A stretch of DNA of 64,000 bases, taken from contig NZ_BAFX01000201.1 in NCBI RefSeq assembly GCF_000308815.1, forward strand, positions 1-64,000, given 5' to 3'. Numbering within the stretch: the first letter of the stretch is position 1; each line of letters starts with the position of its first letter. The stretch comes from Nocardia concava NBRC 100430. Its GTDB lineage: Bacteria > Actinomycetota > Actinomycetes > Mycobacteriales > Mycobacteriaceae. Shown in pieces: positions 52,594-62,070 of this stretch. A program made the position numbers and the translations under genes. The notes below the pieces were generated by a model. It was not told the DNA's origin, did not search any database, and was given only the letters and a program-made list of their open reading frames with translations.

Positions 52594-55500
52594 ATGAGTT
52601 CCGATTCATTCGTGGGTGTCCGGATCCAGGGCGGGTTGCTGCCCGCTGACCTGCCGCAGCGGCTCACTCAGCCTGGCTCCGATATGAGCGGCCTGAAGTC
52701 CGGCGACTATCACCTCGCCACTGGGGAATCGGTGCGTGACGCCGCCAACCGAGTATGGGCGTACCTGCGGGGCGTGTGGACCGGATACCGGGAAGCGTTG
52801 GCGAAACTGCCGGAATCCGATCCGGCGACCACGCTGACCCGTGAGCGATTCACCTTGGTGTTGTTGGATCAGCTCGGCTACGGACGTGTCCCGCGCACGC
52901 CGAAGGGCGGCCTGGTCATCGAGGGTGACCCCTACCCGATTTCCCATGTGTGGCAGGATGTTCCGATCCACCTGCTGGGTGCGCGGGTATCCCTCGACAC
53001 CCGCACCAAGGGCCTTCAGGGCGCGTCGGGCGCATCCCCGCAGGCAATGGTTCAGGACGCGCTGAACCGCTCCGAGAACCACGCGTGGGCGATCCTCTCC
53101 AACGGCGTGCTGCTGCGACTGCTTCGAGACTCCACCTCGCTGGTCGGGTCCGCCTACGTGGAATTCGATCTGGAAGCGATCTTCGACGGCGACTTGTTCG
53201 CCGACTTCCTACTGCTGTACACGCTGTGCCATGTCTCCCGATTAGAGGCGCGCGACCCGGAAATAGGTCCGGCGTCAAGTCGGCTGGAACAATGGCGCAC
53301 CGAATCCCTCGAACGTGGTTCACGCGCCCTGAATCTGCTGCGCGCCGGTGTCGTTGACGCGCTGCGCATCCTCGGATCGGGATTTCTGTCCCACCCGGAC
53401 AACAAAGTCCTCCAGCAAGATCTCGCCGATGGAAAGCTCGCCAAAGAGGACCTCCATCACGCCCTGCTGCGAGTGGTTTACCGGATGCTGTTCACTTTCG
53501 TCGCCGAAGATCGCGGTATCCTGCTCGACCCGGACGTGTCCCCGCAGGCGAGGCGCCGCTACAGTGACTATTTCTCAACCGCGCGCCTGCGCGATACAGC
53601 GCAGCGTCGTGTCGGCGACCGCTACGGCGACAAATGGCAGGCCCTGACTCTCGTATGGCAGGGACTGGGCACTGAGACCGGGATGCCGGAACTGGGTCTG
53701 CCCGGACTCGGCGGCCTGTACGAGCACGGTGAACTCGACCGGCTCACCGATTGCTCACTCAGCAATCACGCCCTGCTCGGTGCGGTGAAGGCGCTGTCCA
53801 CCGCACGAGAGCCGGGCTCACAGATGTTGCGAGTGGTCGACTACCGCAACCTCGGTGCAGAGGAACTCGGCAGCATCTACGAGTCCCTGCTTGAGTATGT
53901 GCCGCACTGGGATTCCGCGCGCAACACCTACTCACTCGACGTGGTGGCCGGCAATGAACGCAAGGACACCGGCTCGTACTACACCCCGACACCGCTGGTC
54001 GAATCGCTGCTCGACACCGCTCTCGACCCGGTGCTCGACGACGCCGAGAAGAACGACGACCCGGAAGCCGCGCTGCTGCGAGTCAGCATCTGTGATCCCG
54101 CCTGCGGCAGTGGGCATTTCCTGGTCGGCGCGGCACGTCGCATCGCCAAACGGGTCGCGGTGCTGCGGACCGGCGATCCCGAGCCCACGCCCAAGGCCAT
54201 CCAGGCAGCTATGCGAGATGTGGTGTCGCACTGCGTTTACGGCGTCGACGTCAACCCCCTGGCAGCTGAACTGGCCAAGGTCTCGCTGTGGATGGAAGCG
54301 ATGGAGCCCGGCCGCCCGCTGGCATTTCTCGACGCCCAGATCAAGGTCGGCAACGCACTCGTCGGCACGACACCGCTGCTGCTGGATCGCGGCCTGCCCG
54401 ACGACGCCTTCAAACCCATCGAAGGTGACGACCGCAAGATCGCCTCGGCACTCCGGAAACAGAACAAGGCAGAGCGCGACTTCGGTTCACAGACGAGCCT
54501 TTTCGATATGCCCGAGCGGGTTTCCAACGATCCCCTACGCTCCCGCATCGAGGACGTAATCGCCACCCGCCCGCTCTCCCTCGCAGATGTCCACATTCAA
54601 CAACAACGACTACGCGCCTACGCCAACTCCGACGAGTACCGCCGCCAGCGCCTCGCCGCTGATGCCTGGTGCGCGGCATTCGTGTGGCCCAAGCACGAAG
54701 GCGCGCCGAAAGCACTCACCCATGCCGTGGTCAGCGCGCTCACGGCAGGCGAGGACGTGCTCGACAGCGCCATGCGCGCGGAGCTGCAGCGGCTCGCCGC
54801 CGAATACCGGTTCTTCCATTGGCATCTGGAGTTCCCGCACATCTTTCCAACCGATGGAGCGGACAGCGTAAACAACACCACGGGCTGGGCAGGTGGTTTC
54901 TCCGTGGTTCTCGGCAATCCGCCGTGGGAACGGGTGAAACTCCAAGAGCAGGAGTTCTTCTCGGCCCGCAACCCAGACATCGCCCAAGCGCCGAACGCGG
55001 CGGCCCGCAAGAAGTTGATCGCCGCACTACCGCATACGGATCCGTCCTTGCATCAAGCCTTTATCGCCGAGAAACGCCGAGCAGACGGCGTCTCGCATTT
55101 GCTCCGTATGTCCGGCCGCTACCCGCTCGCTGGTCGCGGCGACATCAACACATATGCAGTGTTCGCCGAGGCGGACCGCAACCTGCTTGCGGGGCACGGA
55201 CGGCTCGGTGTCATCTTGCCGACGGGTATCGCAACGGACGATACAACCCAGTATTTCTTCAAGGATCTCGTTAGCCATGCGTCGCTCGTGAGCCTGTACA
55301 GCTTCCGAGAGATCCGTCGCTGGTTCAAGGGTACAGACGATCGGAAGCCCTTCTGCCTCTTGACAATCTCCGGACGCGACACTCGGGAAGATGCTGCCGA
55401 CTTCGCGTTTCAACTCGACAAGACCACGGATCTAGAGCGGCCCGGAACCCGCTACACCCTTACCCCGGAGGAGATCACCCTCCTCAACCCGAACACCGGC

Positions 55501-56517
55501 ACTTGTCCGCTATTCCGCACTCGCCGCGATGCTGAGATCACCCTCGGCATCTACCGGCATGTCCCTGTCCTCATGCGCGAGGGCGAGCCCCACGGCAACC
55601 CTTGGGGCATCAAATTGATGAGCATGTTCCACATGTCCAACGACTCAAGGCTCTTCCATACACGTGAAGACTTGGAAAAAGAAGGCTGGGCACTGCGCGG
55701 CAATGAATATGAGCGCGACGATGAGCGAATGTTGCCGCTGTACGAGGCGAAGATGATCCATCACTTCGACCACCGATGGGCGACGTATGAGGCCGACGGC
55801 ACGGTGCGTGACGTAACGCTCGCTGAGAAGCAGGACCTTAGCTTCGTTGCTATGCCGCGCTATTGGGTTAGTAGCAGAGAGGTTGATGCAAAGCTCGAGA
55901 ATCGCTGGCAACACAGCTGGCTGCTTGGCTGGCGCGATATCTGCCGAAGTACTGATGCGCGTACGGTGATTGCCGGAGCCATTCCTCGTGCAGCAGTTGG
56001 GGACAAGTTCCTGCTGGCACTGCCATCTAATCAGTCCGTCGAAGTTCTGCAAGCGATGTGGTCATCATTCGCTCTTGACTATTCGGCGAGGCAGAAGATC
56101 GGTGGGACTTCTCTCAAATTCTTTACCTTCATGCAGCTTCCATGCATTACTCCACCGCGGTTGGAGACGGGTATGGAGCCGATTCAACACGGAAAAAACT
56201 GGTCCGATTGGATCACCCAACGCGTTCGCCATCTCAACAGCTGTTGGAAAGATGCAAATCGTGACCAAGTCAAGGCCGAACTCGACGCTGCATTCTTCCA
56301 CCTCTACGGCATCGATCGTGACGACGTCGACTACATCATGGATACATTCCCAATCATCAAGCGCAAGGACGAGTCCACCTACGGCGAGTACCGCACCAAA
56401 CGCCTGATCTTGGAGATCTACGACGCCATGGCCGAGGCTGAGCACACGGGTATTCCGTACCAGTTCCCGTTCGATGATCTAGTCGCTTCGAGGCCAGAGA
56501 GTCGGGGACAGGCATGA
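52594..56517 (+). CDS. N6-adenine DNA methyltransferase, Eco57I/DrmMI-like
   Basis: A 1307-residue gamma-class adenine-N6 methyltransferase. SAM motif I is D501-P-A-C-G-S-G507 (DPACGSGHFLVGAARRIAKR), preceded by TGSYYTPTPLVESLL (motif X) and followed by VYGVDVNPLAAELAKVSLWM (motif II). The catalytic motif IV is N775-P-P-W778. The long N- and C-terminal parts likely recognise DNA, as in Eco57I-type enzymes and in DrmMI/PglX-like defence methylases. No nuclease motif (PD-ExK) was seen at the N-terminus, so it is probably methylation only. It should mark host DNA. Start directly follows the previous stop; its TGA overlaps the mcrB-like ATG (ATGA). Confidence 0.85.
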   Translation: MSSDSFVGVRIQGGLLPADLPQRLTQPGSDMSGLKSGDYHLATGESVRDAANRVWAYLRGVWTGYREALAKLPESDPATTLTRERFTLVLLDQLGYGRVPRTPKGGLVIEGDPYPISHVWQDVPIHLLGARVSLDTRTKGLQGASGASPQAMVQDALNRSENHAWAILSNGVLLRLLRDSTSLVGSAYVEFDLEAIFDGDLFADFLLLYTLCHVSRLEARDPEIGPASSRLEQWRTESLERGSRALNLLRAGVVDALRILGSGFLSHPDNKVLQQDLADGKLAKEDLHHALLRVVYRMLFTFVAEDRGILLDPDVSPQARRRYSDYFSTARLRDTAQRRVGDRYGDKWQALTLVWQGLGTETGMPELGLPGLGGLYEHGELDRLTDCSLSNHALLGAVKALSTAREPGSQMLRVVDYRNLGAEELGSIYESLLEYVPHWDSARNTYSLDVVAGNERKDTGSYYTPTPLVESLLDTALDPVLDDAEKNDDPEAALLRVSICDPACGSGHFLVGAARRIAKRVAVLRTGDPEPTPKAIQAAMRDVVSHCVYGVDVNPLAAELAKVSLWMEAMEPGRPLAFLDAQIKVGNALVGTTPLLLDRGLPDDAFKPIEGDDRKIASALRKQNKAERDFGSQTSLFDMPERVSNDPLRSRIEDVIATRPLSLADVHIQQQRLRAYANSDEYRRQRLAADAWCAAFVWPKHEGAPKALTHAVVSALTAGEDVLDSAMRAELQRLAAEYRFFHWHLEFPHIFPTDGADSVNNTTGWAGGFSVVLGNPPWERVKLQEQEFFSARNPDIAQAPNAAARKKLIAALPHTDPSLHQAFIAEKRRADGVSHLLRMSGRYPLAGRGDINTYAVFAEADRNLLAGHGRLGVILPTGIATDDTTQYFFKDLVSHASLVSLYSFREIRRWFKGTDDRKPFCLLTISGRDTREDAADFAFQLDKTTDLERPGTRYTLTPEEITLLNPNTGTCPLFRTRRDAEITLGIYRHVPVLMREGEPHGNPWGIKLMSMFHMSNDSRLFHTREDLEKEGWALRGNEYERDDERMLPLYEAKMIHHFDHRWATYEADGTVRDVTLAEKQDLSFVAMPRYWVSSREVDAKLENRWQHSWLLGWRDICRSTDARTVIAGAIPRAAVGDKFLLALPSNQSVEVLQAMWSSFALDYSARQKIGGTSLKFFTFMQLPCITPPRLETGMEPIQHGKNWSDWITQRVRHLNSCWKDANRDQVKAELDAAFFHLYGIDRDDVDYIMDTFPIIKRKDESTYGEYRTKRLILEIYDAMAEAEHTGIPYQFPFDDLVASRPESRGQA

Positions 56518-58733
56518 CCGCCGCAACCTCCCCATCGTTCGGCCGCCCGGCGACGGTAGCCGTGGAGTCCTTGGGCCGACGTATCATCGAGCAGTGCCTG
56601 GCGGTGGACGGGTCGATTCTCACCCCCGGACAGTCGATTTGGACCGCTGCGAATCTGGCCGAACTCGAATCTCGCGATGTGGCGATTCCAGCGGACGGGT
56701 TCTTCGACAAGATCGCGCAGCGTCTGGTTCTGGCGGCCCCGGAGGAGGTTCAGCTCTTTGCAGAACTCCTGCTGCTGAATATGCTGCCCATCAGCGATTT
56801 CAAGGGGCCGACGAAACTCAAGTACCTGAATCAGGTGCTGGACTTGGCACCGCCACGCGTCGAGGTGCCCACGCCGGTCGCTAATGTGCTGGGGCAGGGT
56901 GGGTCCTTCGGTACGGGTGGCGCGTTCACCCTGAATCGCGGCCAGCAGCTCGCGTACCTGATTCAGGTCGCCCAGCACGTGAAATCGCTTTCACCGCAGC
57001 GTATTCAGGAAATCCTCGCCGATCCGGTGGAGTTCCGCGCGGAGCTGGACGCGGTCGAGACCAAGCAGCAGGCGCAGCGCATGGCCCTTCTCTACCTCGC
57101 TTTCCCGAAGTTCTTCCTGCCTATCGTCAGCGTGACCGACCGGCGCACGATCCGCAACGCCTTCGCCAATTACCTCGAACGTGAGCCCGGCGATGTGGAC
57201 GTGGACCTGTTCGAGATCAACGAGGCGTTGATGCAGGAACACGGCGGCCCGGTCGACTACTACTTGTCGCCCTGGAAGGAGCTTTGGCAGCCGCCGTCCG
57301 AGAACGCCGAACCCACCGATGAGATCCAACACGCCTGGCGGGTGCGTGGTTCGAATGTGCTCGGCTACGACCTGGTTCCGAAGTGGCGGCAGCAGGGCAT
57401 CGTCTCCTTGTCGGCGCGGTTATTGCGCCCGGTGGAGCCCGGTGTCACCCGCGACGAGCTCAAAGGTTTCATCGAGGAGGACTACCGCACCTCCGGGTAC
57501 GCGGCGCGGCAAGAGAAGCTGGATGAGTTCTACGCATTCCTCGCGCGCATGCACATCGGTGATCTGGTGGTCACCTTCAGCCAGCGTCGCCTCTACTTCG
57601 GCACGGTCACCGGCGACGCCGAGTACGTCAAGAGCGAGAACGGCCTGTCCAATCTGCGGCGCACCGTGAAGTGGGAACCGCATTCGCTCCCATTGGATTC
57701 CGTGCCCGGCGAGCTGACCACGCTGTTGGACAGCCCCAGCGACGTCGCCGATCTGAGCGCCCAGATCGAAACGCTGCGTCCCTTGGTCGAACGCCGTCAC
57801 GGTCCCGCCCTGGCCAAGTCGGCGAACTTGCCCGACGCGACACCCGAATTGGCGCAGCGCCTGCATGTTTCGCAGGAGTGGTTGCAGGAGTGCATCGACC
57901 TGCTCCGGGATCGGCCGCAGCTCATCTTCTACGGCCCACCTGGCACCGGGAAAACCTATCTGGCGCAGGAGATCGCCAAGCATATCGCGCCCGACGGCAA
58001 TCTCACGCTGGTGCAGTTCCATCCGGCTTACTCGTATGAGGACTTCTTCGAGGGCTACCGCCCCGTCCCGCTGGGCAACGGCCAGATCGGCTTCGATCTC
58101 AAACCCGGCCCGCTGCGCCGCATCGTGGACAAGGCGGTGGAGAACCCGACCGCGGTCTATGTGCTGATCATCGACGAGATCAACCGCGGCAACCTCGCCA
58201 AGATCTTCGGCGAGCTGTACTTCCTGCTGGAATATCGCAATACGGCCATCGACCTGCTGTACCGGTCGGATATCGACGGCGGGTTCTCACTGCCGAAGAA
58301 TCTCGTCATGATCGGCACCATGAACACCGCCGACCGATCGATAGCGCTCGTGGACGCCGCCATGCGCCGCCGATTCGCGTTCGTTCCACTACATCCCAGT
58401 GAGTCACCGGCGGATGGGGTGCTGCGCAGCTGGCTGACGGAGCAAGGCTACGACGTCACAGTCGCCGATCTGCTCGACGCACTGAACGCTCGGATCGAAG
58501 ACCCCGACTTCAAGATCGGACCATCATATTTCATGCGGCCGGCGGTGTTCGCGCCCGGTGGGATCGAACGTGTGTGGCGCACAGCGATTCTCCCGCTGTT
58601 GGAAGAGCACCATTACGGCGACCGCACCATCGATGTCCCCGTCACCTACGGCCTAGACGCCATCCGCCGCAGCCTCGGGTCGAGTGCCGCACACACGGAG
58701 CATGACAGTGGACCCGCGGCTGACGCTGACTGA
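56514..58733 (+). CDS. McrB-like AAA+ restriction motor with internal PUA/EVE-like reader
   Basis: A 739-residue McrB-family protein. C-terminal AAA+ domain: Walker A GPPGTGKT (474-481), Walker B D554-E-I-N-R-G (IIDEINRGN), and the McrB signature MNTADRS (603-609), followed by MRRRFAF (arginine finger region). Known McrB uses GTP; whether this one does is unknown. Residues ~310-400 read LARMHIGDLVVTFSQRRLYFGTVTGDAEY, a PUA/EVE-like strand pattern that could read modified bases. The N-terminal ~290 residues are helical. It overlaps the methyltransferase by four bases and the McrC-like gene by 32, so the pair is made together. Confidence 0.85.
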   Translation: MTAATSPSFGRPATVAVESLGRRIIEQCLAVDGSILTPGQSIWTAANLAELESRDVAIPADGFFDKIAQRLVLAAPEEVQLFAELLLLNMLPISDFKGPTKLKYLNQVLDLAPPRVEVPTPVANVLGQGGSFGTGGAFTLNRGQQLAYLIQVAQHVKSLSPQRIQEILADPVEFRAELDAVETKQQAQRMALLYLAFPKFFLPIVSVTDRRTIRNAFANYLEREPGDVDVDLFEINEALMQEHGGPVDYYLSPWKELWQPPSENAEPTDEIQHAWRVRGSNVLGYDLVPKWRQQGIVSLSARLLRPVEPGVTRDELKGFIEEDYRTSGYAARQEKLDEFYAFLARMHIGDLVVTFSQRRLYFGTVTGDAEYVKSENGLSNLRRTVKWEPHSLPLDSVPGELTTLLDSPSDVADLSAQIETLRPLVERRHGPALAKSANLPDATPELAQRLHVSQEWLQECIDLLRDRPQLIFYGPPGTGKTYLAQEIAKHIAPDGNLTLVQFHPAYSYEDFFEGYRPVPLGNGQIGFDLKPGPLRRIVDKAVENPTAVYVLIIDEINRGNLAKIFGELYFLLEYRNTAIDLLYRSDIDGGFSLPKNLVMIGTMNTADRSIALVDAAMRRRFAFVPLHPSESPADGVLRSWLTEQGYDVTVADLLDALNARIEDPDFKIGPSYFMRPAVFAPGGIERVWRTAILPLLEEHHYGDRTIDVPVTYGLDAIRRSLGSSAAHTEHDSGPAADAD

Positions 58734-59904
58734 GGGCCAGCCCGCGCAACAGGTCGCCCTCAGCGACGCGGAATACACTGCGCTGCAACGACTCGGCATC
58801 GCCACTGTCGTCCCCACGACAACGCCCGGCCTCTATGATGTGTCGGCAAGCCGCAAGGTGGGGGCCGTTTCGTTCGGCCGTCGCGAGTTGTTGGTGCGCC
58901 CCAAGATCCAGGATCTGAATCGGCTGGTTTTCCTCGCCGGATACGCGCTGAAGCCCGATATCTGGCGTGACGATCCGGTACGCCTCGAACCGTCGGACGA
59001 GTTGATGCCCGCGCTCGCGGAAGCCTTCTCCCGCATCACTACCCGCGCGGCCGAACAAGGCTTGATCATGGGGTACCACACGGTCACCGACACCTTGCCT
59101 GTGTTACGCGGCCGGTTGCTCGCGGGCGTGCAAATGAACCGCCGATACGGGATGCCGCTGCCCCTGGAAGTCGAATACGACGAATTCTCCACCGATATCG
59201 CCGAAAACCGATTGCTGCTGCTCGCGACGACCCGGCTGCTGACCGTGCCGCGCCTATCCGAGCCGGCCCGCAAGCGACTGCATCGGCTGCGGGCCGCGCT
59301 CTCGGAGGTCACCCTCCTGCCGCGCGGCTCGGCGGCGCCAGCCTGGCAGCCCACCCGGCTCAACGCCCGCTTCCACGACGCACTACGCCTGGCCGAACTC
59401 GTCCTCGCCGCCGAATCATTCGAGCACCGGTTCGGGTCGCTCACCGTCACCGGCTACATGTTCGACATGTGGAAGATCTACGAGGATTTCCTGTGCACGG
59501 CATTGGGTGAATCCCTCGCCCCGTACGGTGGCCAGTGCGCGCTCCAACATCGCATGTCGATGGATGTCGCCGCGGAGGTGACCATGCGCCCGGACTTGGT
59601 CTGGTTCCGCCCGGGTCGCACACCCCGCGCGATCGTCGATGCCAAGTACAAGGCCGAATCCCCGGGCGGCTTCCCGGACGCCGACCTGTACCAGATGCTT
59701 GCCTACTGCACCGTGGCCGGGCTCGACCACGGACACCTGGTGTACGCGAAGGGCAACGCCGCCAATCGAGTTCACCGCGTACGCGGTAGCTCGGTCACCA
59801 TCCACTGTCACGCCCTGGACCTGTCGCTGCCGCCGCGCGAGTTGCTCAGCGCCGTCGACGACCTCGCCGCCCAAATCGCCGCCACCCCGGCAAAGGAGAT
59901 CTGA
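58702..59904 (+). CDS. McrC-like PD-(D/E)XK nuclease subunit
   Basis: A 400-residue McrC-family protein. An N-terminal beta-rich part (VGAVSFGRRELLVRPKI) contacts the McrB partner in known structures. The nuclease core is D298 (MRPDLVWF), D313-A-K315 (AIVDAKYK) and the helix DLYQMLAYC, the standard McrC PD-(D/E)XK pattern. It would cut DNA when McrB translocates. ATG 58702 (MTVDPRLTL) has a GGAG site upstream; ATG 58684 would add six residues. Its stop shares one base with the next start (TGATG). Confidence 0.85.
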   Translation: MTVDPRLTLTEGQPAQQVALSDAEYTALQRLGIATVVPTTTPGLYDVSASRKVGAVSFGRRELLVRPKIQDLNRLVFLAGYALKPDIWRDDPVRLEPSDELMPALAEAFSRITTRAAEQGLIMGYHTVTDTLPVLRGRLLAGVQMNRRYGMPLPLEVEYDEFSTDIAENRLLLLATTRLLTVPRLSEPARKRLHRLRAALSEVTLLPRGSAAPAWQPTRLNARFHDALRLAELVLAAESFEHRFGSLTVTGYMFDMWKIYEDFLCTALGESLAPYGGQCALQHRMSMDVAAEVTMRPDLVWFRPGRTPRAIVDAKYKAESPGGFPDADLYQMLAYCTVAGLDHGHLVYAKGNAANRVHRVRGSSVTIHCHALDLSLPPRELLSAVDDLAAQIAATPAKEI

Positions 59905-61988
59905 TGGCCACCCTCGCGATCGACAAAGACTTCCTCCTCGACTTCGGCAAACTCGACCGGCCGCTACAGGACAAGGTGGCCGGGGTATTCGAGAAGTTCA
60001 ATTCCGCCACCCACGCAGGCCTCCACCTGGAAAAGATCAACAACGCGCGCAACCCGCTCTTCCGCTCCATCCGGATCGACAAGTTCTGGCGCGGAATCGT
60101 TCTCGCACCCGAATCCGGTCAGAGCTACATTCTGCTGAAGGTCCTGCCCCACGACGACGCCTATACGTGGGCGCAGCGCCGAAACATCTCGGTCAACCGT
60201 GCCACCGGCGGCATCGAAATCCGCGACGACATCGCCCTCTCCGAGGCGCTCCCCGCCGTTACGGCCGCCGCCGAACAGACCACTCAGCGGCTGTTCGCCG
60301 ATATCAAGGACAGTGCCTTGGAACGGCTCGGCATCGACGAACGCACTCTGGCCTTCGCTCGTGCGCTGACCGAGATCGAAACTCTCGAAGCGGCACAGGA
60401 TTTCCTGCCCACCACGCAGTGGCAGGTGCTGTACGGCCTCGCCGCCGGGATGACCCCCGACGAGGTGTGGGCCGACCTCGGCGCAGACCTGCTCACCGAA
60501 CCCATCGACACCACCGATCTGGATGCTGCGGCCGCACGTGGTGCGGGCCGCATCCTGCTCGTCGACGGACCCGAAGAGCTGATGGCTGTGTTCGCAAACC
60601 CGTTTGCGCTCTGGCGAATCTACCTGCATCCGGCTCAGCAATCGGTGGTGAACGGGTCGTACAACGGGTCGGCCCGCGTCACCGGCGGACCTGGTACCGG
60701 CAAAACCGTTGTGGCGCTGCACCGAGCCCAACACCTCGCTGAGCGCGGAGAAGGCAAGGTACTGGTCACCACCTTCACCTCGACGCTCGCCGAGTCGCTG
60801 GAAGACGGCATCCTCATGCTTGTCGACGATCTAGCGCACGCGTCCCGCATCGTCGTTCAACACATCGACCGCATCGCCCACCGCGTCTTCCGCGAAAAGC
60901 ACGGCGCACCCTGCATATTGACGGCTGAGGACGAGGCCGAGCTGTGGCGGGAGGCGCACGCCGAATCCCCGACACCATTCACCGAGACCTTCCTCGCCGA
61001 GGAGTGGCGACATGTGGTGCTGGCGCAACAGATCACGTCCGTGCACAAATATCTCGACGCTCGTCGACGTGGCCGAGGCCGCAGACTCGGTCCACTTCAG
61101 AAGGAGCAGGCATGGGTCGTGATCCGCGCCTTCGAGCAGCTGCTGTCCGAGCGCGGCTTGTGGACCCACGACACCGTCCGGCGGGAAGCCACCCGAATCC
61201 TGAGCGAGGTGCGGGAGAAACCGTACCGGCACGTCGTCGTCGACGAAGCCCAGGACCTCACACCCGACCAGTGGCGACTATTGCGCGCCGCCGTCGCCGA
61301 GGGGCCCGACGACATCTTCATTGCCGGTGACACCCACCAGCGAATCTACGACAACCACGTTAGTCTCCGCGACGTCGGCATCGATATCGCCGGGCGGTCT
61401 CGGCGCTTGTCCATCAATTACCGCACCACCGCCGAAATCCTGGCCTGGAGCCTCGGCCGCATTCATGACGAGAAGATCGACGATATGAACGGCGGAATCG
61501 ACTCCATCGCCGGCTGCCGCTCCGAGGTGCACGGACAGCCGCCCGAGGTCCGCGGATTCCCTGCGCAGGAAGCAGAACTCGATCACATCGCAACGACCGT
61601 CCGTACCTGGCTCGACAGCGGCGTCGCGCCAGACGAGATCGGAATCGCTACTCGCCTCAATCGATCCGGTGAGAAGGTCGCTAGTCGGCTCGCAGCCGCG
61701 AAGATACCCGCGCACATGCTGTCCAGCAGCGCCACTGAACCCGGCTCGGTCGCCGTCGGCACCATGCACCGCATGAAAGGGCTTGAATTCCGCTGTATGG
61801 CCGTGTCGGGCGTCGATGACGACACCGTCCCCCTCGCGGCTGCCCTGACGCCCGTGGAGGATGACCCGCACACCTATGAACTCGACCTGCAGCGTGAACG
61901 TAGCCTGCTGTTCGTGGCCTGCACCCGAGCGCGGGAACAACTGCTGGTCACCTGGCACGGGAAGGCCAGCCGGTTCCTGCCGAAGTAA
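59904..61988 (+). CDS. UvrD-like helicase with RelE/ParE-like N-terminal domain
   Basis: A 694-residue protein ending the operon. Residues ~1-95 resemble the RelE/ParE toxin fold: LDFGKLDRPLQDKVAGVFEKF (helical hairpin), LHLEKINNARNPLFRSIRIDKFWRGIVL and YILLKVLPHDDAYTWA (beta strands). Residues ~235-694 are a UvrD-type helicase: GGPGTGKT (261-268), DEAQD (447-451), INYRTTAEIL, GTMHRMKGLEFRC and FVACTRAREQLLV. The core is close to the helicase at 32665-34629 (shared NGSARVTGGPGTGKTVVALHR versus NGPARIAGPAGTGKTVVALHR pattern). Toxin-like fold assignment is by pattern only. ATG overlaps the McrC stop by one base. Confidence 0.75.
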   Translation: MATLAIDKDFLLDFGKLDRPLQDKVAGVFEKFNSATHAGLHLEKINNARNPLFRSIRIDKFWRGIVLAPESGQSYILLKVLPHDDAYTWAQRRNISVNRATGGIEIRDDIALSEALPAVTAAAEQTTQRLFADIKDSALERLGIDERTLAFARALTEIETLEAAQDFLPTTQWQVLYGLAAGMTPDEVWADLGADLLTEPIDTTDLDAAAARGAGRILLVDGPEELMAVFANPFALWRIYLHPAQQSVVNGSYNGSARVTGGPGTGKTVVALHRAQHLAERGEGKVLVTTFTSTLAESLEDGILMLVDDLAHASRIVVQHIDRIAHRVFREKHGAPCILTAEDEAELWREAHAESPTPFTETFLAEEWRHVVLAQQITSVHKYLDARRRGRGRRLGPLQKEQAWVVIRAFEQLLSERGLWTHDTVRREATRILSEVREKPYRHVVVDEAQDLTPDQWRLLRAAVAEGPDDIFIAGDTHQRIYDNHVSLRDVGIDIAGRSRRLSINYRTTAEILAWSLGRIHDEKIDDMNGGIDSIAGCRSEVHGQPPEVRGFPAQEAELDHIATTVRTWLDSGVAPDEIGIATRLNRSGEKVASRLAAAKIPAHMLSSSATEPGSVAVGTMHRMKGLEFRCMAVSGVDDDTVPLAAALTPVEDDPHTYELDLQRERSLLFVACTRAREQLLVTWHGKASRFLPK

Positions 61989-62029
61989 TCAAGAGAGACG
62001 GGATATCCCGAACAGTGCTGGTCGAAGTT

Positions 62030-62066
62030 CCGCACGGCGCATGAAAACTGATTGTGCGCCGTGCGG
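62030..62066. terminator. Bidirectional hairpin between convergent genes
   Basis: ccgcacggcgca (62030-62041) pairs perfectly with 62055-62066 around a 13-base AT-containing loop. It lies between the UvrD-like gene stop and the OLD-like gene stop, so it can end transcripts from both directions and probably marks the end of the six-gene operon. Confidence 0.75.
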
Positions 62067-62070
62067 ATGA

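Noticed and set aside
44640..61988. A complete class 1 DISARM system
   Set aside because: SNF2 helicase, methylase and a DUF1998 protein are present, but no PLD-type DrmC nuclease and no separate DrmA/DrmB genes were found, and McrBC plus UvrD genes are extra.
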